From assembly GCA_033398695.1 (NCBI GenBank), contig CM065815.1, positions 100,468,501 to 100,532,500 of the forward strand: a DNA stretch of 64,000 bases. The letters are read 5' to 3'. Shown here one piece after another: positions 53,858-63,967 of the stretch (its first letter is position 1; every line of letters starts with the position of its first letter). Source of the DNA: Orobanche coerulescens (Eukaryota > Streptophyta > Magnoliopsida > Lamiales > Orobanchaceae). The notes below the pieces were generated by a model. It worked only from the letters and a program-made list of their open reading frames with translations, searched no databases and was not told the DNA's origin. A program made the translations under genes and the position numbers.

Positions 53858-55629
53858 TGTAACACCCCCGAGATATTCGGAGAATATCACAGCACCGTGA
53901 ATCCCGACCTGGGACCCACTAGGCTTATCTTACTCACAACGTATCAAATTTGACAAAATCCACTTGGGAATCAATAAATTCGATACAAACAAGGAAGTTC
54001 AACCACGGACAAACGATACCATGAAGAAATACAAGAAGTTGTACGACAATGGAAAAGGACTTTCCTAAAGTACTCGAGTACCATTTATTATTCAAGGATA
54101 AAATGGACCGAAGAGAACAACGACCAAACAAAATGGAACACAACTAGCCACAGTATCACGCCTCGCCATCCTCATCGTATCGTCCCGGTGCTCGCTCGTA
54201 TGGATCCTTAGGACCTGAAAAACACAAAAGTAATTTTCCCCAAACGAGAGGGGTTAGAGCAAGTATTACAAGTGAAATGTCAAGTCTTATACATAAAAGC
54301 ATATGCACCAATTCAAAGCCATGATAATGATTTTACGGAAAATACAATTATCCAAACATATTTAGAAATGATGATATCTCTTGATTAACCATGGACTCGA
54401 CAATGCGCGAATCCCTCCTCGACCCTGTCGGATCATCTCGGAGTGGCTAACCCAAATGTTCACGGAACCGACATAAGCGGAACCCTCCTCGACCCCGTCG
54501 GGCCCTCTCGGAGTGAACGAAAGAAACTCTCACAATCACATGCATTACTTTTCACATTTAGGAACATAATGAGAATAAGTTAGAATAACTCTAATTTACT
54601 ACCCCGATACATGTGTTCCGGGAATAATTCTCTTAGATGGTTAATCGCAAGTCAAATATCCCAAATACTCAAGAACTCCGGAAATATACCAATAAATCCA
54701 TAGGAAAACATGTATCCAAGGTAGATAATTCAAAATCGATATACTCTAACATAACAACAAGCTGGATTGAATAGATCGGATGGAAAATCCCCAAATCCCG
54801 AAAATCTAGGGTTGTGAGAAGTTTACCTTGATTTGGAGCGGTGGGGAGGATTAAACGTTGATAAATCCGAACTAGTAACTCAAAGATGTTGCTAGATAAT
54901 TGCAGCTCGAAGAAGTCCTCACAAATCGCCCGGAATCGCCCAAAATCGTCCAAGGAGGTGAAGGAAGGAAGAAATGATGATTTGGGAACGGAAGTGTCCT
55001 ATTTATACTAAATAGGAACTAGCGTGCGCTAGTCATGAAAAATAGCGCGTGCTATCGGACTCACCAGGCAGTCCAGTGGCCTCTGCCAGCTTCGTTAGCG
55101 TACGCTAACACCTGCTAATAGCGTGCGCTAGAGCCTTCAAATAGCGTGCGCTAATTCTTTCTAATAGCGTGCGCTACCTGGTAGTCGGTGCCCAGTCCAG
55201 AACCTACTGTCCCCAGCTCTGCTCTCTTTAGCTCACGTTACTCGAGTAATGTAGCGTGCGCTACCACTAAAATCTAGCGTACGCTACCAGTCACACATAG
55301 CGTGCGCTAGGAATTCCCTTTTTCAGTCCAGTAGCTACTGGATTATCTGCCTCTAATACATTAGTAGCGTGCGCTGATTATAACAGATAGCGTGCGCTAC
55401 TCTCACTACATTAGCGTGCGCTACAAGGTGTGCGTAGCGTGCGCTACCCTTTACACGAAGGTAGTATAATCGCATCAAGGATCCGAAAACAGTGACGATC
55501 CGAACAAGAAAAGAGGTAAATCCAATTGACAAGAGTTCCAATATTAATATAAGCTTAATAAACGCTTACACGAGTGTCAAAATTACAAAGCACAAGAGTA
55601 GAAGATTTACAAAAAGCACGGGTATTACA
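53858..55629 (-). repeat. Tekay-4 3' LTR of the left body (1772 bp)
   Basis: On the minus strand it starts TGTAATACCCGTGC at 55629, carries the TAGCGTGCGCTA array (55022-55446), then TATAAATA at 55000-55007, and ends GGTGTTACA at 53858. It lacks about 125 bp that the middle LTR has near 61290-61420. Confidence 0.92.
55020..55447 (-). promoter_or_regulatory. 23-bp periodic TAGCGTGCGCTA array, left Tekay-4 LTR
   Basis: The 12-bp palindrome-like word, or close variants, starts at 55096, 55119, 55142, 55165, 55229, 55252, 55275, 55298, 55365, 55388, 55412 and 55435, with two more near 55020 and 55043. Intervals within clusters are 23 bp (24 once). Spacers of about 11 bp are unrelated to each other. 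In element orientation the array lies directly upstream of the TATAAATA box at 55000-55007. Confidence 0.88.
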
Positions 55630-55664
55630 TCCTCCCCCTCTAAAATGAAGTTTCATCCCGAAAC

Positions 55665-56099
55665 TTAAGAAATGAATAACTCTGGGTATCTAGTGCGCAT
55701 GCTCTCTTCGGTTTTCCACGTTGCTTCCTCAACTCCATGTCGTGACCACTGAACTTTAACCAACGGTATGGTTTTGTGCCAGAGTTGTTTTACTCGATGC
55801 TTTAGTACTTTCACTGGTTTCTCTTCAAATGTGACATCCTCTGCAATCTCGATGTCCCCGTAATCAATGATATGACTCGGGTCAGGGACATACCTCCTCA
55901 GTTGGGAAACATGGAACACACTGTGAACATGGCTAAGGGCTGGAGGTAAAGCCAACCGATAGGCCAGTTCCCCAACTCTGTCGAGAATCTCAAATGGTCC
56001 AATATATCTCGGGCTAAGTTTGCCCCTTTTCCCGAACCTGAAGACTCCTCTAATCGGTGATACTTTGAGTAGGACATGATTTCCCACATCAAAGTCCAA
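55665..56099 (-). pseudogene. Tekay-4 integrase C-terminus and chromodomain, left body
   Basis: 144 codons: GNHVLLKVSPIRGVFRFGKRG, PRYIGPFEIL, ALSHVHSVFHVSQLRRYVPD, then a chromodomain: EEKPVKVLKHRVKQL, TIPLVKVQWSRHGVEEATWKTEESMRTRYPELF. The aromatic residues typical of the domain (W of VQW, W of ATW) are present. It is separated from the integrase core by a TAG at 56139-56141. A purine-rich tract lies just beyond the stop, before the LTR. Confidence 0.87.
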
Positions 56100-56138
56100 G
56101 GGCCGACGACGATTGTCAGCGTAGGATTTTTGTCGACT

Positions 56139-56876
56139 CTAAGTGGTCAACAATCGGTCTCGGGTGATGGAAATCTTCTCTTTGGTTTCCATCAACATAT
56201 AGGTTTCCATCCCGATTAAGTCTGAATCTTCATCCCAACAAAGTGGGGATCTACACCGCCTACCATACATTGCCTCAAAAGGTGCCATCTTGATCGATGC
56301 GTGCCAGCTATTATTGTAAGTGAACTCGATCAAAGGTAGGTGTATTTCCCAATCGGTACTCCAGTACAGGGCACACGCCCTCAGCATATCATCCAATGTC
56401 TGGATTGTCCGCTCAGTCTGACCGTCAGACTGTGGGTGGAAAGAAGTACTCAACCTCAACTCGGTGCCCAAGGCTTGATGGACCGCCTTCCAAAAATGTG
56501 ACACGAAACGACCATCACGATCGGAAATGATAGACTTAGGCGTACCGTGTAATCTCACGATCTCCGATATGAAAATGCGGGACAATCACTCCGGTCCCCA
56601 CGTGTCCTTAATGGCAAGAAAATGTGCCGACTTAGTCAATCGGTCAACAATAACCCAAATCATATTCATCCCCGTCTTAGTCCTCGGCATCCTGGTGATG
56701 AAATCTATGGTAATATCCTCCCACTTCCATTCGAGAATAGGGAGAGGTTTCAACAGCCCGGCTGGCCGTTGATGCTCAATATTGACTTGTTGACATGTCA
56801 GACACCTTGACACAAACTCGGTGACACCTCTCTTCATATTATTCCACCAAAAACTCCTTTTAAGATCTTTGTACAT
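56139..56876 (-). pseudogene. Tekay-4 integrase, left body
   Basis: Two frames. 56586-56876 has the zinc half-site CLTCQQVNIEHQRPAG, WEDITIDFITRMP with the first catalytic Asp and WVIVDRLTKSAHF. 56139-56585 has GTPKSIISDRDGRFVSHFW with the second Asp, SDGQTERTIQTLDDMLR with the Glu and MAPFEAMYGRRCRSPLCWDE. A TGA at 56586 separates them. The frame ends at TAG 56139-56141, where relatives encode Gln. Confidence 0.88.
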
Positions 56877-56897
56877 CTTGCTCGTCCCAGGATGGAT

Positions 56898-58103
56898 CTA
56901 GTAAGGTGTAGCGTGGGCTTCTCGGAGTATTCTCTGCCTTAGCTCCGAGTCATTCAGAATGCAAAGCCTACCTTGAAATCTCAAAATGCCATCCACATGG
57001 ATCATAAAACCGGGGGCTTTCCCTTTTTCCACATCCGCCTTCAGTTGGACAAGCATTGGGTCATTCCGCTGTTTCTCCCCGACGTCGTCGATCAAGGACG
57101 GAATAATCTCAAGAGTACACATCTGACCCTGAACCCGTTGGATCCATACTTCGACTCCCTGCTCAATTAACTCCTGTCTGATCTTAACTTGAGGCGTAAG
57201 GACCTCAAGCATCATAAGAGATATCGACTTCCGACTCAACGCATCAGCTACAACGTTAGCCTTTCCTGGATGGTTAAGGATTTTCAAATCATAATCCTTT
57301 ATCAGCTCCAACCAACGTCGTTGTCTCATATTCAGCTCCTTCTGGCTAAAAATATACTTTAGGCTCTTGTGGTCGGTATAAATTCGACATGAAGAACCGT
57401 ACAAATAGTGACGCCAGATTTTCAATGTAAGCACTACAGCAGCTAACTCCAAATCATGGGTAGGATAATTCAGCTCATACGGTTTAAGTTGCCGTGAAGC
57501 ATAGGCGATAGTTTTATCATGCTGTAAGAGTACGCACCCAAGTCCTTGTCCTGATGCGTCACAATAAACCGAATACCCACCGATTCCCTGGGGCAGGGCT
57601 AAAACCGACGTGGTAGTCAGACGCCTTTTCAGCTCTTCGAAACTCCATTGTCTTTCTTCATTCCATTCGAACCTTTCGGACTTCTGGAGTAATTGAGTAA
57701 GTGGTCGAGCAAGTTTGGAGAACCCCTCGACGAACCTCCGGTAGTATCCGGCCAGACCCAAAAAGCTACGAACTTCCTTTACGTTCCTAGGCGGAGCCCA
57801 ATCTAACACTGTCTCAATTTTCTGGGGATCTACCCGAGCCCCTTCCGCTGAAATCACATGTCCGAGAAACATGACTTCCTTCAGCCAGAATTCACACTTA
57901 GAAAACTTTGCATAGAGGTGATGAGTCCTCAAAATCTCCAACACCAATCGCAAATGCCGAGTGTGTTCCTCTTCATCACGAGAGTAGACCAGAATATCGT
58001 CGATAAAAACGACTACACAATTATCAAGATGCTCAATAAATATTTTATTCATCAATTGCATAAATATCGCCGGTGCGTTGGTTAACCCAAAAGGCATAAC
58101 CAC
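56898..58103 (-). pseudogene. Tekay-4 RT palm end, RNase H and integrase entry, left body
   Basis: 401 codons, the longest intact pol piece. [14 protein letters not shown] (residues 2-15), the RT active site [12 protein letters not shown] (31-42), [33 protein letters not shown]. RNase [51 protein letters not shown]. The end reaches the integrase zinc domain (LREAHATPY, then a stop). The motif A segment lies in the previous piece. Confidence 0.9.
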
Positions 58104-58175
58104 AAACTCATAGTGCCCATACCTCGTACGGAAAGCGGTTTTAGGAACGTCGGATTCCTTAATGCGAAGTTGATA

Positions 58176-58825
58176 CTACCCGGACCTCAAATCGATTTTC
58201 GAGAACACCGCGGCTCCCTGCAATTGATCAAACAAATCATTGATATGCGGCAAAGGGTATTTATTCTTAATGGTCACTTTGTTCAGTTCCCGATAATCAA
58301 TACACAAACGTAGTGAACCATCTTTCTTCCTTACGAACAAGACCGGTGCACCCCACGACGAGGCACTGGGTCTAATATACCCTTTATCCAACAATTCTCC
58401 CAGTTGTTTCTTCAACTCTTGACGGTGCCTTAGAAATCGGGGTTGCTCCCGGCTCCAAATCGATTGTAAATTCAACTTCCCGCCCTGGTGGTAGTCCCGG
58501 TAATTCATCTAGGAAAACATCTGGAAAATCACTTACAAATAGGAATCGAGGGAAGTTCAACTTTCCCATCCTCGACTTTCATGGCATAATACCAATACCC
58601 AACACAACCTTTTCTAATAAGTTTTGTCACCTTCAAGGCACTAATCAAAAATTTCTGACATCCCCTCTTGTACCCCACAAAATGATGTTCGGTACCGTCT
58701 TTGGCTAACATTGATATGATCTTCGTGCGATAATTCATTACCACACCGTGTCTATCAAGCCAATCGTCACCGAGGATTAGATCTTCATCAACAATGTCTA
58801 CGACTATCAAATTCGAAAACCACAC
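58176..58825 (-). pseudogene. Tekay-4 protease tail and RT fingers, left body
   Basis: Three overlapping frames (58529-58825, 58384-58569, 58176-58508). In order they give DEDLILGDDWLDRHGVVMNYRTK (protease tail), [20 protein letters not shown], and [42 protein letters not shown] and the motif A segment FSKIDLRSG followed by TAG. Two shifts and a stop break the frame. Confidence 0.87.
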
Positions 58826-60332
58826 TCCCGATTAACACCAGACAATCTCTAACTTCCTTGTTCCCCATGATTCTATCACCACTGGGCAACTTAACCACAA
58901 AGGACTCACAAGGAGACAAGCCCTCAATATTCAATCGACGCACACAATCCAAAGAGATGAACGAATGAGAAGCACCGGAATCAAAAAGCACTCTAACTGG
59001 ATGAGACAAGAGAGAAACGATACCTGTCGCCACGGTAGCCTCTGGATCTCCAGCTCTCCTCATCTCATAGACACGAGGTTGCATCGAACCAGCACTGGGG
59101 GCCCCCCCTCTAACAGAATGACCACGGCCTCTGCCTCGACCGTAACTCTGGGATGGCTGACCCATAGATGACTTCTGATTAACACTTGGTTCTCCAGGCG
59201 TAGGGCCTGATGCCTGAGTTCCAAGTGGATTTTCCTCTTCCGTACAGTAGATGGCTCTATGGCCTTCCTGGCCGCAATTAAAACACTTTAATGGGGGTAG
59301 ACCACAATCACGATTAAGATGGCCCTGTTGGCCACAATTAAAACATATCACAACCCGATTGGACACACTAGCACCAGCTCTGAAATTCTGTTTACCTCCC
59401 GATGCACGGAAATACCCTTTGGTTGGATAACTTGCCGACTGTGATCCCCGCTGGTTGTCACCTCTACCGCTAGAAAACTTCCCAGTGGTCTTCTGCTTCT
59501 TACTCTCACTTGTCGTTTCGGTAGTAGTGAAGGACATATCATAGGCTAATGCCCTATCTTGATACTCCTTCAGTGTGGTGCAAGCGAAGCCCGACATATA
59601 GTGCCGAACTTTTGGCATCATTCGCATGTCAAAGTGACGGATTCTATCTCTCTCTTCCCTCACTTGATTTTTCACATGGTTGAGTTGACGGTTGTATTCA
59701 ATGATTGCCTGAGATACAGGGACATCCTGGGATTTAGCTTCGTAAAAGGCTCGAATCGTGGCCTCCTGAACAGGCCACGGGCAGAACTCGGCCTCCATCA
59801 ATTCCTTAAACTCATCCCATGAAACCACACGATCCTGAGGCGCAACAGCTTGCCACCAACTAGCCGCATCCCTCGATAGAAAGTACTGGGCAACTGGCAC
59901 CTTACGTGCCTCTGGACAATTCACGGCCATGAAAACTTTATTCATTTCATTAATCCAATCTTCCCAGCCGATCGGATCATTTGCACCAATAAATTGTGGA
60001 GGGCGCATACGGATAACATCTTGTAACCAATTCTCAGCCCCAGTGTTGGTAACAGGAGGTGGTTGGTTAAGCTGTACCGCCTGGGTTAAAAGAGCCATTT
60101 GGTTCGCCACTTGCTGCAGTATAGTGGCAACACCCATATCCGGTTGGCTCCCTGCAGAAGTTCCCAGACTGGCTGACGGCTCCTGATGACTACAGGTGAT
60201 AGGTTGAATAGAGTGCGACAAGCTAGGTGTAGCTGAGACTCCTACCGAGCTGAGGGATATGGCCACTCCACCGGCTGCGCCACGCCCTCGGCCACGACCA
60301 CGGCCGCGTCCACATCCTCTACCAGTTGACAT
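58788..60332 (-). CDS. Tekay-4 gag and protease, intact frame
   Basis: 514 codons from MSTGRGCGRG. Gly/Arg-rich start (1-20), capsid domain about 108-265 (RPPQFIGANDPIGWEDWINEM, ASWWQAVAP, WDEFKELMEAEFCPW), a Ser/Gly-rich linker, two complete CCHC zinc knuckles at 328-341 and 348-361, and the retropepsin motif VLFDSGASHSFIS at 447-459. The start is the first ATG after the leader and matches the Gly/Arg-rich start of Tekay-2. The frame ends within the protease because of a shift near 58800. It is the only complete gag in the window and the reference for judging the capsid loss in Tekay-2. Confidence 0.9.
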   Translation of the reverse strand: MSTGRGCGRGRGRGRGRGAAGGVAISLSSVGVSATPSLSHSIQPITCSHQEPSASLGTSAGSQPDMGVATILQQVANQMALLTQAVQLNQPPPVTNTGAENWLQDVIRMRPPQFIGANDPIGWEDWINEMNKVFMAVNCPEARKVPVAQYFLSRDAASWWQAVAPQDRVVSWDEFKELMEAEFCPWPVQEATIRAFYEAKSQDVPVSQAIIEYNRQLNHVKNQVREERDRIRHFDMRMMPKVRHYMSGFACTTLKEYQDRALAYDMSFTTTETTSESKKQKTTGKFSSGRGDNQRGSQSASYPTKGYFRASGGKQNFRAGASVSNRVVICFNCGQQGHLNRDCGLPPLKCFNCGQEGHRAIYCTEEENPLGTQASGPTPGEPSVNQKSSMGQPSQSYGRGRGRGHSVRGGAPSAGSMQPRVYEMRRAGDPEATVATGIVSLLSHPVRVLFDSGASHSFISLDCVRRLNIEGLSPCESFVVKLPSGDRIMGNKEVRDCLVLIGSVVFEFDSRRHC

Positions 60333-60591
60333 TCTAAAGGAAAAATGGAAGTAAAATCATAAGCATAGCTCGAACCAATCCCATCTAGAATATGGACTTC
60401 TCATGTCCCATAATTGAATGACAATGAGTGAATAAAGAGGGTAAATAAGATAGGGAACTTACGAGTACCGATCGTACGAGATGACGGCAGCGCGATGATA
60501 CTATGTTCTCGAAATAGTACATTTAGACCCATCAATCCGATAGCCTAGGTATCCATAAACCTAAGCTCCGATACCAAATTCTGTAACACCC
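60333..60591 (-). other. Tekay-4 leader with primer-binding site
   Basis: On the minus strand TGGTATCGGAGC (60575-60586) lies just inside the LTR and matches the initiator-Met primer site with one mismatch. The remaining 240 bp is an untranslated leader up to the gag ATG at 60332. Confidence 0.8.
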
Positions 60592-62473
60592 CCGAGATAT
60601 TCGGAGAATATCATAGCGCTGTGAATCCCGACCTGGGACCCACTAGGCTTATCTTACTCAAAACGTATCAAATTTGACAAAATCCACTTGGGAATCAATA
60701 AATTCGATACAAACAAGGAAGTTCAACCACGGACAAACGATACCATGAAGAAATACAAGAAGTTGTACGACAATGGAAAAGGACTTTCCTAAAGTACTCG
60801 AGTACCATTTATTATTACAAGGATAAAATGGACCGAAGAGAACAACGACCAAAGAAAATGGAACACAACTAGCCACAGTATCACGCCTCGCCATCCTCAT
60901 CGTATCGTCTTGGTGCTCGTTCGTATGGATCCTTAGGACCTGAAAAACACAAAAGTAATTTTCCCCAAACGAGAGGGGTTAGAGCAAGTATTACAAGTGA
61001 AACGTCAAGTCTTATACATAAAAGCATATGCACCAATTCAAAGCCATGATAATGATTTTCCGGAAAATACAATAATCCAAACATATTTAGAAATGATGAT
61101 ATCTCTTGATTAACCATGGACTCGACAATGCGCGAATCCCTCCTCGACCCCGTCGGATCATCTCGGAGTGGCTAACCCAAATGTTCACGAAACCGACATA
61201 AACAGAACGCTCCTCGACCCTGTCGGGCCCTCTCCGAGTGAACGAAAGTAACTCTCACAATCACATGCATTACTTTTCACATTTAAGAACATAACTTTCA
61301 CAAGAATCACTTGCCTGGAATCGAGAGAAAAAGGTACGAACGACAAGGTACCAAGATTGAAGGATTCGACAACTCCGAACCTAGACAAGTTCGTAATTCA
61401 ATTATCAAAATCCCATCGGTATGAGAATAAGTTAGAATCACTCGAATTTACTACCCCGATACATGTGTTCCGGGAATAATTCTCTTAGATGGTGAATCGC
61501 AAGTAAAATATTCCAAATACTCAAGAACTCCGGAAATATACTAATAAATACGTAGGAAAACATGTATCCAAGGTAGATAATTCATAATCGATATACTCTA
61601 ACATAACAACAAGCTCGATCGAAGAGATCGGATGGAAAATCCCCAAATCCCGAAAATCTAGGGTTGTGAGAAGTTTACCTTGATTTGGAGCGGTGGGGAG
61701 GATTAAACGTTGATAAATCCGAACTAGTAACTCAAAGATGTTGCTAGATAATTGCAGCTCGAAGAAGTCCTCACAAAATCGCCCGGACTCGCCCAAGGAG
61801 GTGAAGGAAGGAAGAAATGATGATTTGGGAACGGAAGTGTCCTATTTATACTAAATAGGAACTAGCGTGCGCTAGTCATGAAAAATAGCGCGCGCTATCG
61901 GACTCACCAGGCAGTCCAGTGACCTCTGCCAGCTTCGTTGGCGTACGCTAACACCTGCTAATAGCGTGCGCTAGAGCCTTCAAATAGCGTGCGCTAATTC
62001 TTTCTAATAGCGTGCGCTACCTGGTAGTCGGTGCCCAGTCCAGAACCTACTGTCCCCAGCTCTTCTCTCTTTAGCGCACGTTACTCGAGTAATGTAGCGT
62101 GCGCTACCACTAAAATCTAGCGTACGCTACCAGTCACACCTAGCGCGCGGTAGGAATTCCCTTTTTCAGTCCAGTAGCTACTGGATTGTCTGCCTCTAAT
62201 ACATTAGTAGCGTATGCTAGATTATAACAGATAGCGTGCGCTACCCTCACTACATTAGCGTGCGCTACAAGGTGTGCGTAGCGTGCGCTACCCTTTACAC
62301 GAAGGTAGTATAATCGCATCAAGGATCCGAAAACAGTGACGATCCGAACAAGAAAAGAGGTAAATCCAATTGACAAGAGTTCCAATATTAATATAAGCTT
62401 AATAAACGCTTACACGAGTGTCAAAATTACAAAGCACAAGAGTAGAAGATTTACAAAAAGCACGGGTATTACA
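60592..62473 (-). repeat. Tekay-4 middle (shared) LTR (1882 bp)
   Basis: Same structure as the left LTR: TATAAATA at 61843-61850 on the minus strand and the TAGCGTGCGCTA array at about 61863-62293. It contains about 125 bp (61290-61420) missing from the left LTR. It lies between gag of the left body and the pol end of the right body. Confidence 0.92.
61863..62293 (-). promoter_or_regulatory. 23-bp periodic TAGCGTGCGCTA array, middle Tekay-4 LTR
   Basis: Same copy number and order as the left array, with point variants (for example TAGCGTATGCTA near 62209 and TAGCGCGCGGTA near 62142). In element orientation it ends just upstream of TATAAATA. Confidence 0.85.
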
Positions 62474-62943
62474 TCCCCCCCCTCTAAAATGAAATTTCAT
62501 CCCGAAACTTAAGAAATGAATAACGCTGGGTATCTAGTGCGCATGCTCTCTTCAGTTTTCCACGTTGCTTCCTCAACTCCATGTCGTGACCACTGAACTT
62601 TAACCAACGGTATGGTTTTGTCCCGGAGTTGTTTTACTCAATGCTTTAGTACTTTCACTGGTTTCTCTTCAAATGTGACATCCTCTGCGATCTCGATGTC
62701 CCCGTAATCAATGATATGACTCGGGTCAGGGACATACCTCCTCAGTTGGGAAACATGGAACACACTGTGAACATGGCTAAGGGCTGGAGGTAAAGCCAAC
62801 CGATAGGCCAGTTCCCTAACTCTGTCGAGAATCTCAAATGGTCCAATATTTCTCGGGCTAAGTTTGCCCCTTTTCCCGAACCTGAAGACTCCTCTAATCG
62901 GTGATACTTTGAGTAGGACATGATTTCCCACATCAAAGTCCAA
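62474..62943 (-). pseudogene. Tekay-4 integrase C-terminus and chromodomain, right body
   Basis: Matches 55630-56099. The frame 62638-62943 has GNHVLLKVSPIRG to VPDPSHIIDYGD and EEKPVKVLKH, then a premature TGA at 62638-62640 where the left copy continues (HRVKQL). The chromodomain codons after it still align with the left copy. A C-run near 62475 replaces part of the purine tract. Confidence 0.85.
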
Positions 62944-62982
62944 GGGCCAACGACGATTGTCAGCGTAGGATTTTTGTCGACT

Positions 62983-63720
62983 CTAAGCGGTCAACAATCG
63001 GTCTCGGATGATGGAAATCTTCTCTTTGGTTTCCATCAACATATCAGGTTCCGTCCCGATTAAGTCTGAAGCTTCATCCCAACAAAGTGGGGATCTACAC
63101 CGCCTACCATACAATACCTCAAAAGGTGCCATCTTGATCGATGCGTGCCAGCTATTATTGTAAGTGAACTCGATCAAAGGTAGGTGTATTTCCCAATCGG
63201 TACTCCAGTACAGGGCACACGCCCTCAGCATATCATCCAATGTCTGGATTGTCCGCTCAGTCTGACCGTCAGACTGTGGGTGGAAAGAAGTACTCAACCT
63301 CAACTCGGTGCCCAAGGCTTGATGGACCGCCTTCCAAAAATGCGACACGAAACGACCATCACGATCGGAAACGATAGACTTAGGCGTACTGTGTAATCTC
63401 ACGATCTCCGATACAAAAATGCGGGACAATCGCTCCGGTCCCCACGTGTCCTTAATGGCAAGAAAATGTGCCGACTTAGTCAATCGGTCAACAATAACCC
63501 AAATCATATTCATCCCTATCTTAGTCCTCGGCATCCCGGTGATCAAATCTATGATAATATACTCCCACTTCCATTCGAGAATGGGGAGAGGTTTCAACAG
63601 CCTGGCTGGCCGTTGATGCTCAATCTTGACTTGTTGACATGTCAAACACCTTGACACAAACTCGGTGACATCTCTCTTCATATTATTCCACCAAAAACTC
63701 CTTTTAAGATCTTTGTACAT
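62983..63720 (-). pseudogene. Tekay-4 integrase, right body
   Basis: 245 codons in one frame, better preserved than the left copy: CLTCQQVKIEHQRPAR, MPRTKIGMNMIWVIVDRLTKSAHF, SIVSDRDGRFVSHFW, SDGQTERTIQTLDDMLR. It ends at TAG 62983-62985, the same Gln-to-stop change as in the left body. In the first catalytic segment the Asp is kept (YIIIDLITGMP) although neighbouring residues differ. Confidence 0.88.
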
Positions 63721-63967
63721 CTTGCTCGTCCCAGGATGGATCTAGTAAGGTGTAGCAATGGGCTTCTCGGAGTATTCTCTGCCTTAGCTCCGAGTCATTC
63801 GGAATGCAAAGCCTACCTTGAAATCTTAAAATGCCATCCTCATGGATCATAAAACCGGGGGCTTTCCCTTTTTCCACATCCGCCTTCAGTTGGACAAGCA
63901 TTGGGTCATTCCCCTGTTTCTCCCCGACGTCGTCGATCAAGGACAGAATAATCTCAAGAGTACACAT
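63704..63967 (-). pseudogene. Tekay-4 RNase H to integrase linker, right body (continues out of the window)
   Basis: [39 protein letters not shown] is the spacer between RNase H and integrase and matches the left body at about 56900-57125. The rest of pol would continue past 64000. Confidence 0.85.

Noticed and set aside
55020..55447. CRISPR-like repeat-spacer pattern (12-bp repeats, 11-bp spacers)
   Set aside because: Repeats and spacers are far too short for CRISPR, there are no cas genes, and the array lies inside plant LTRs directly upstream of a TATA box.
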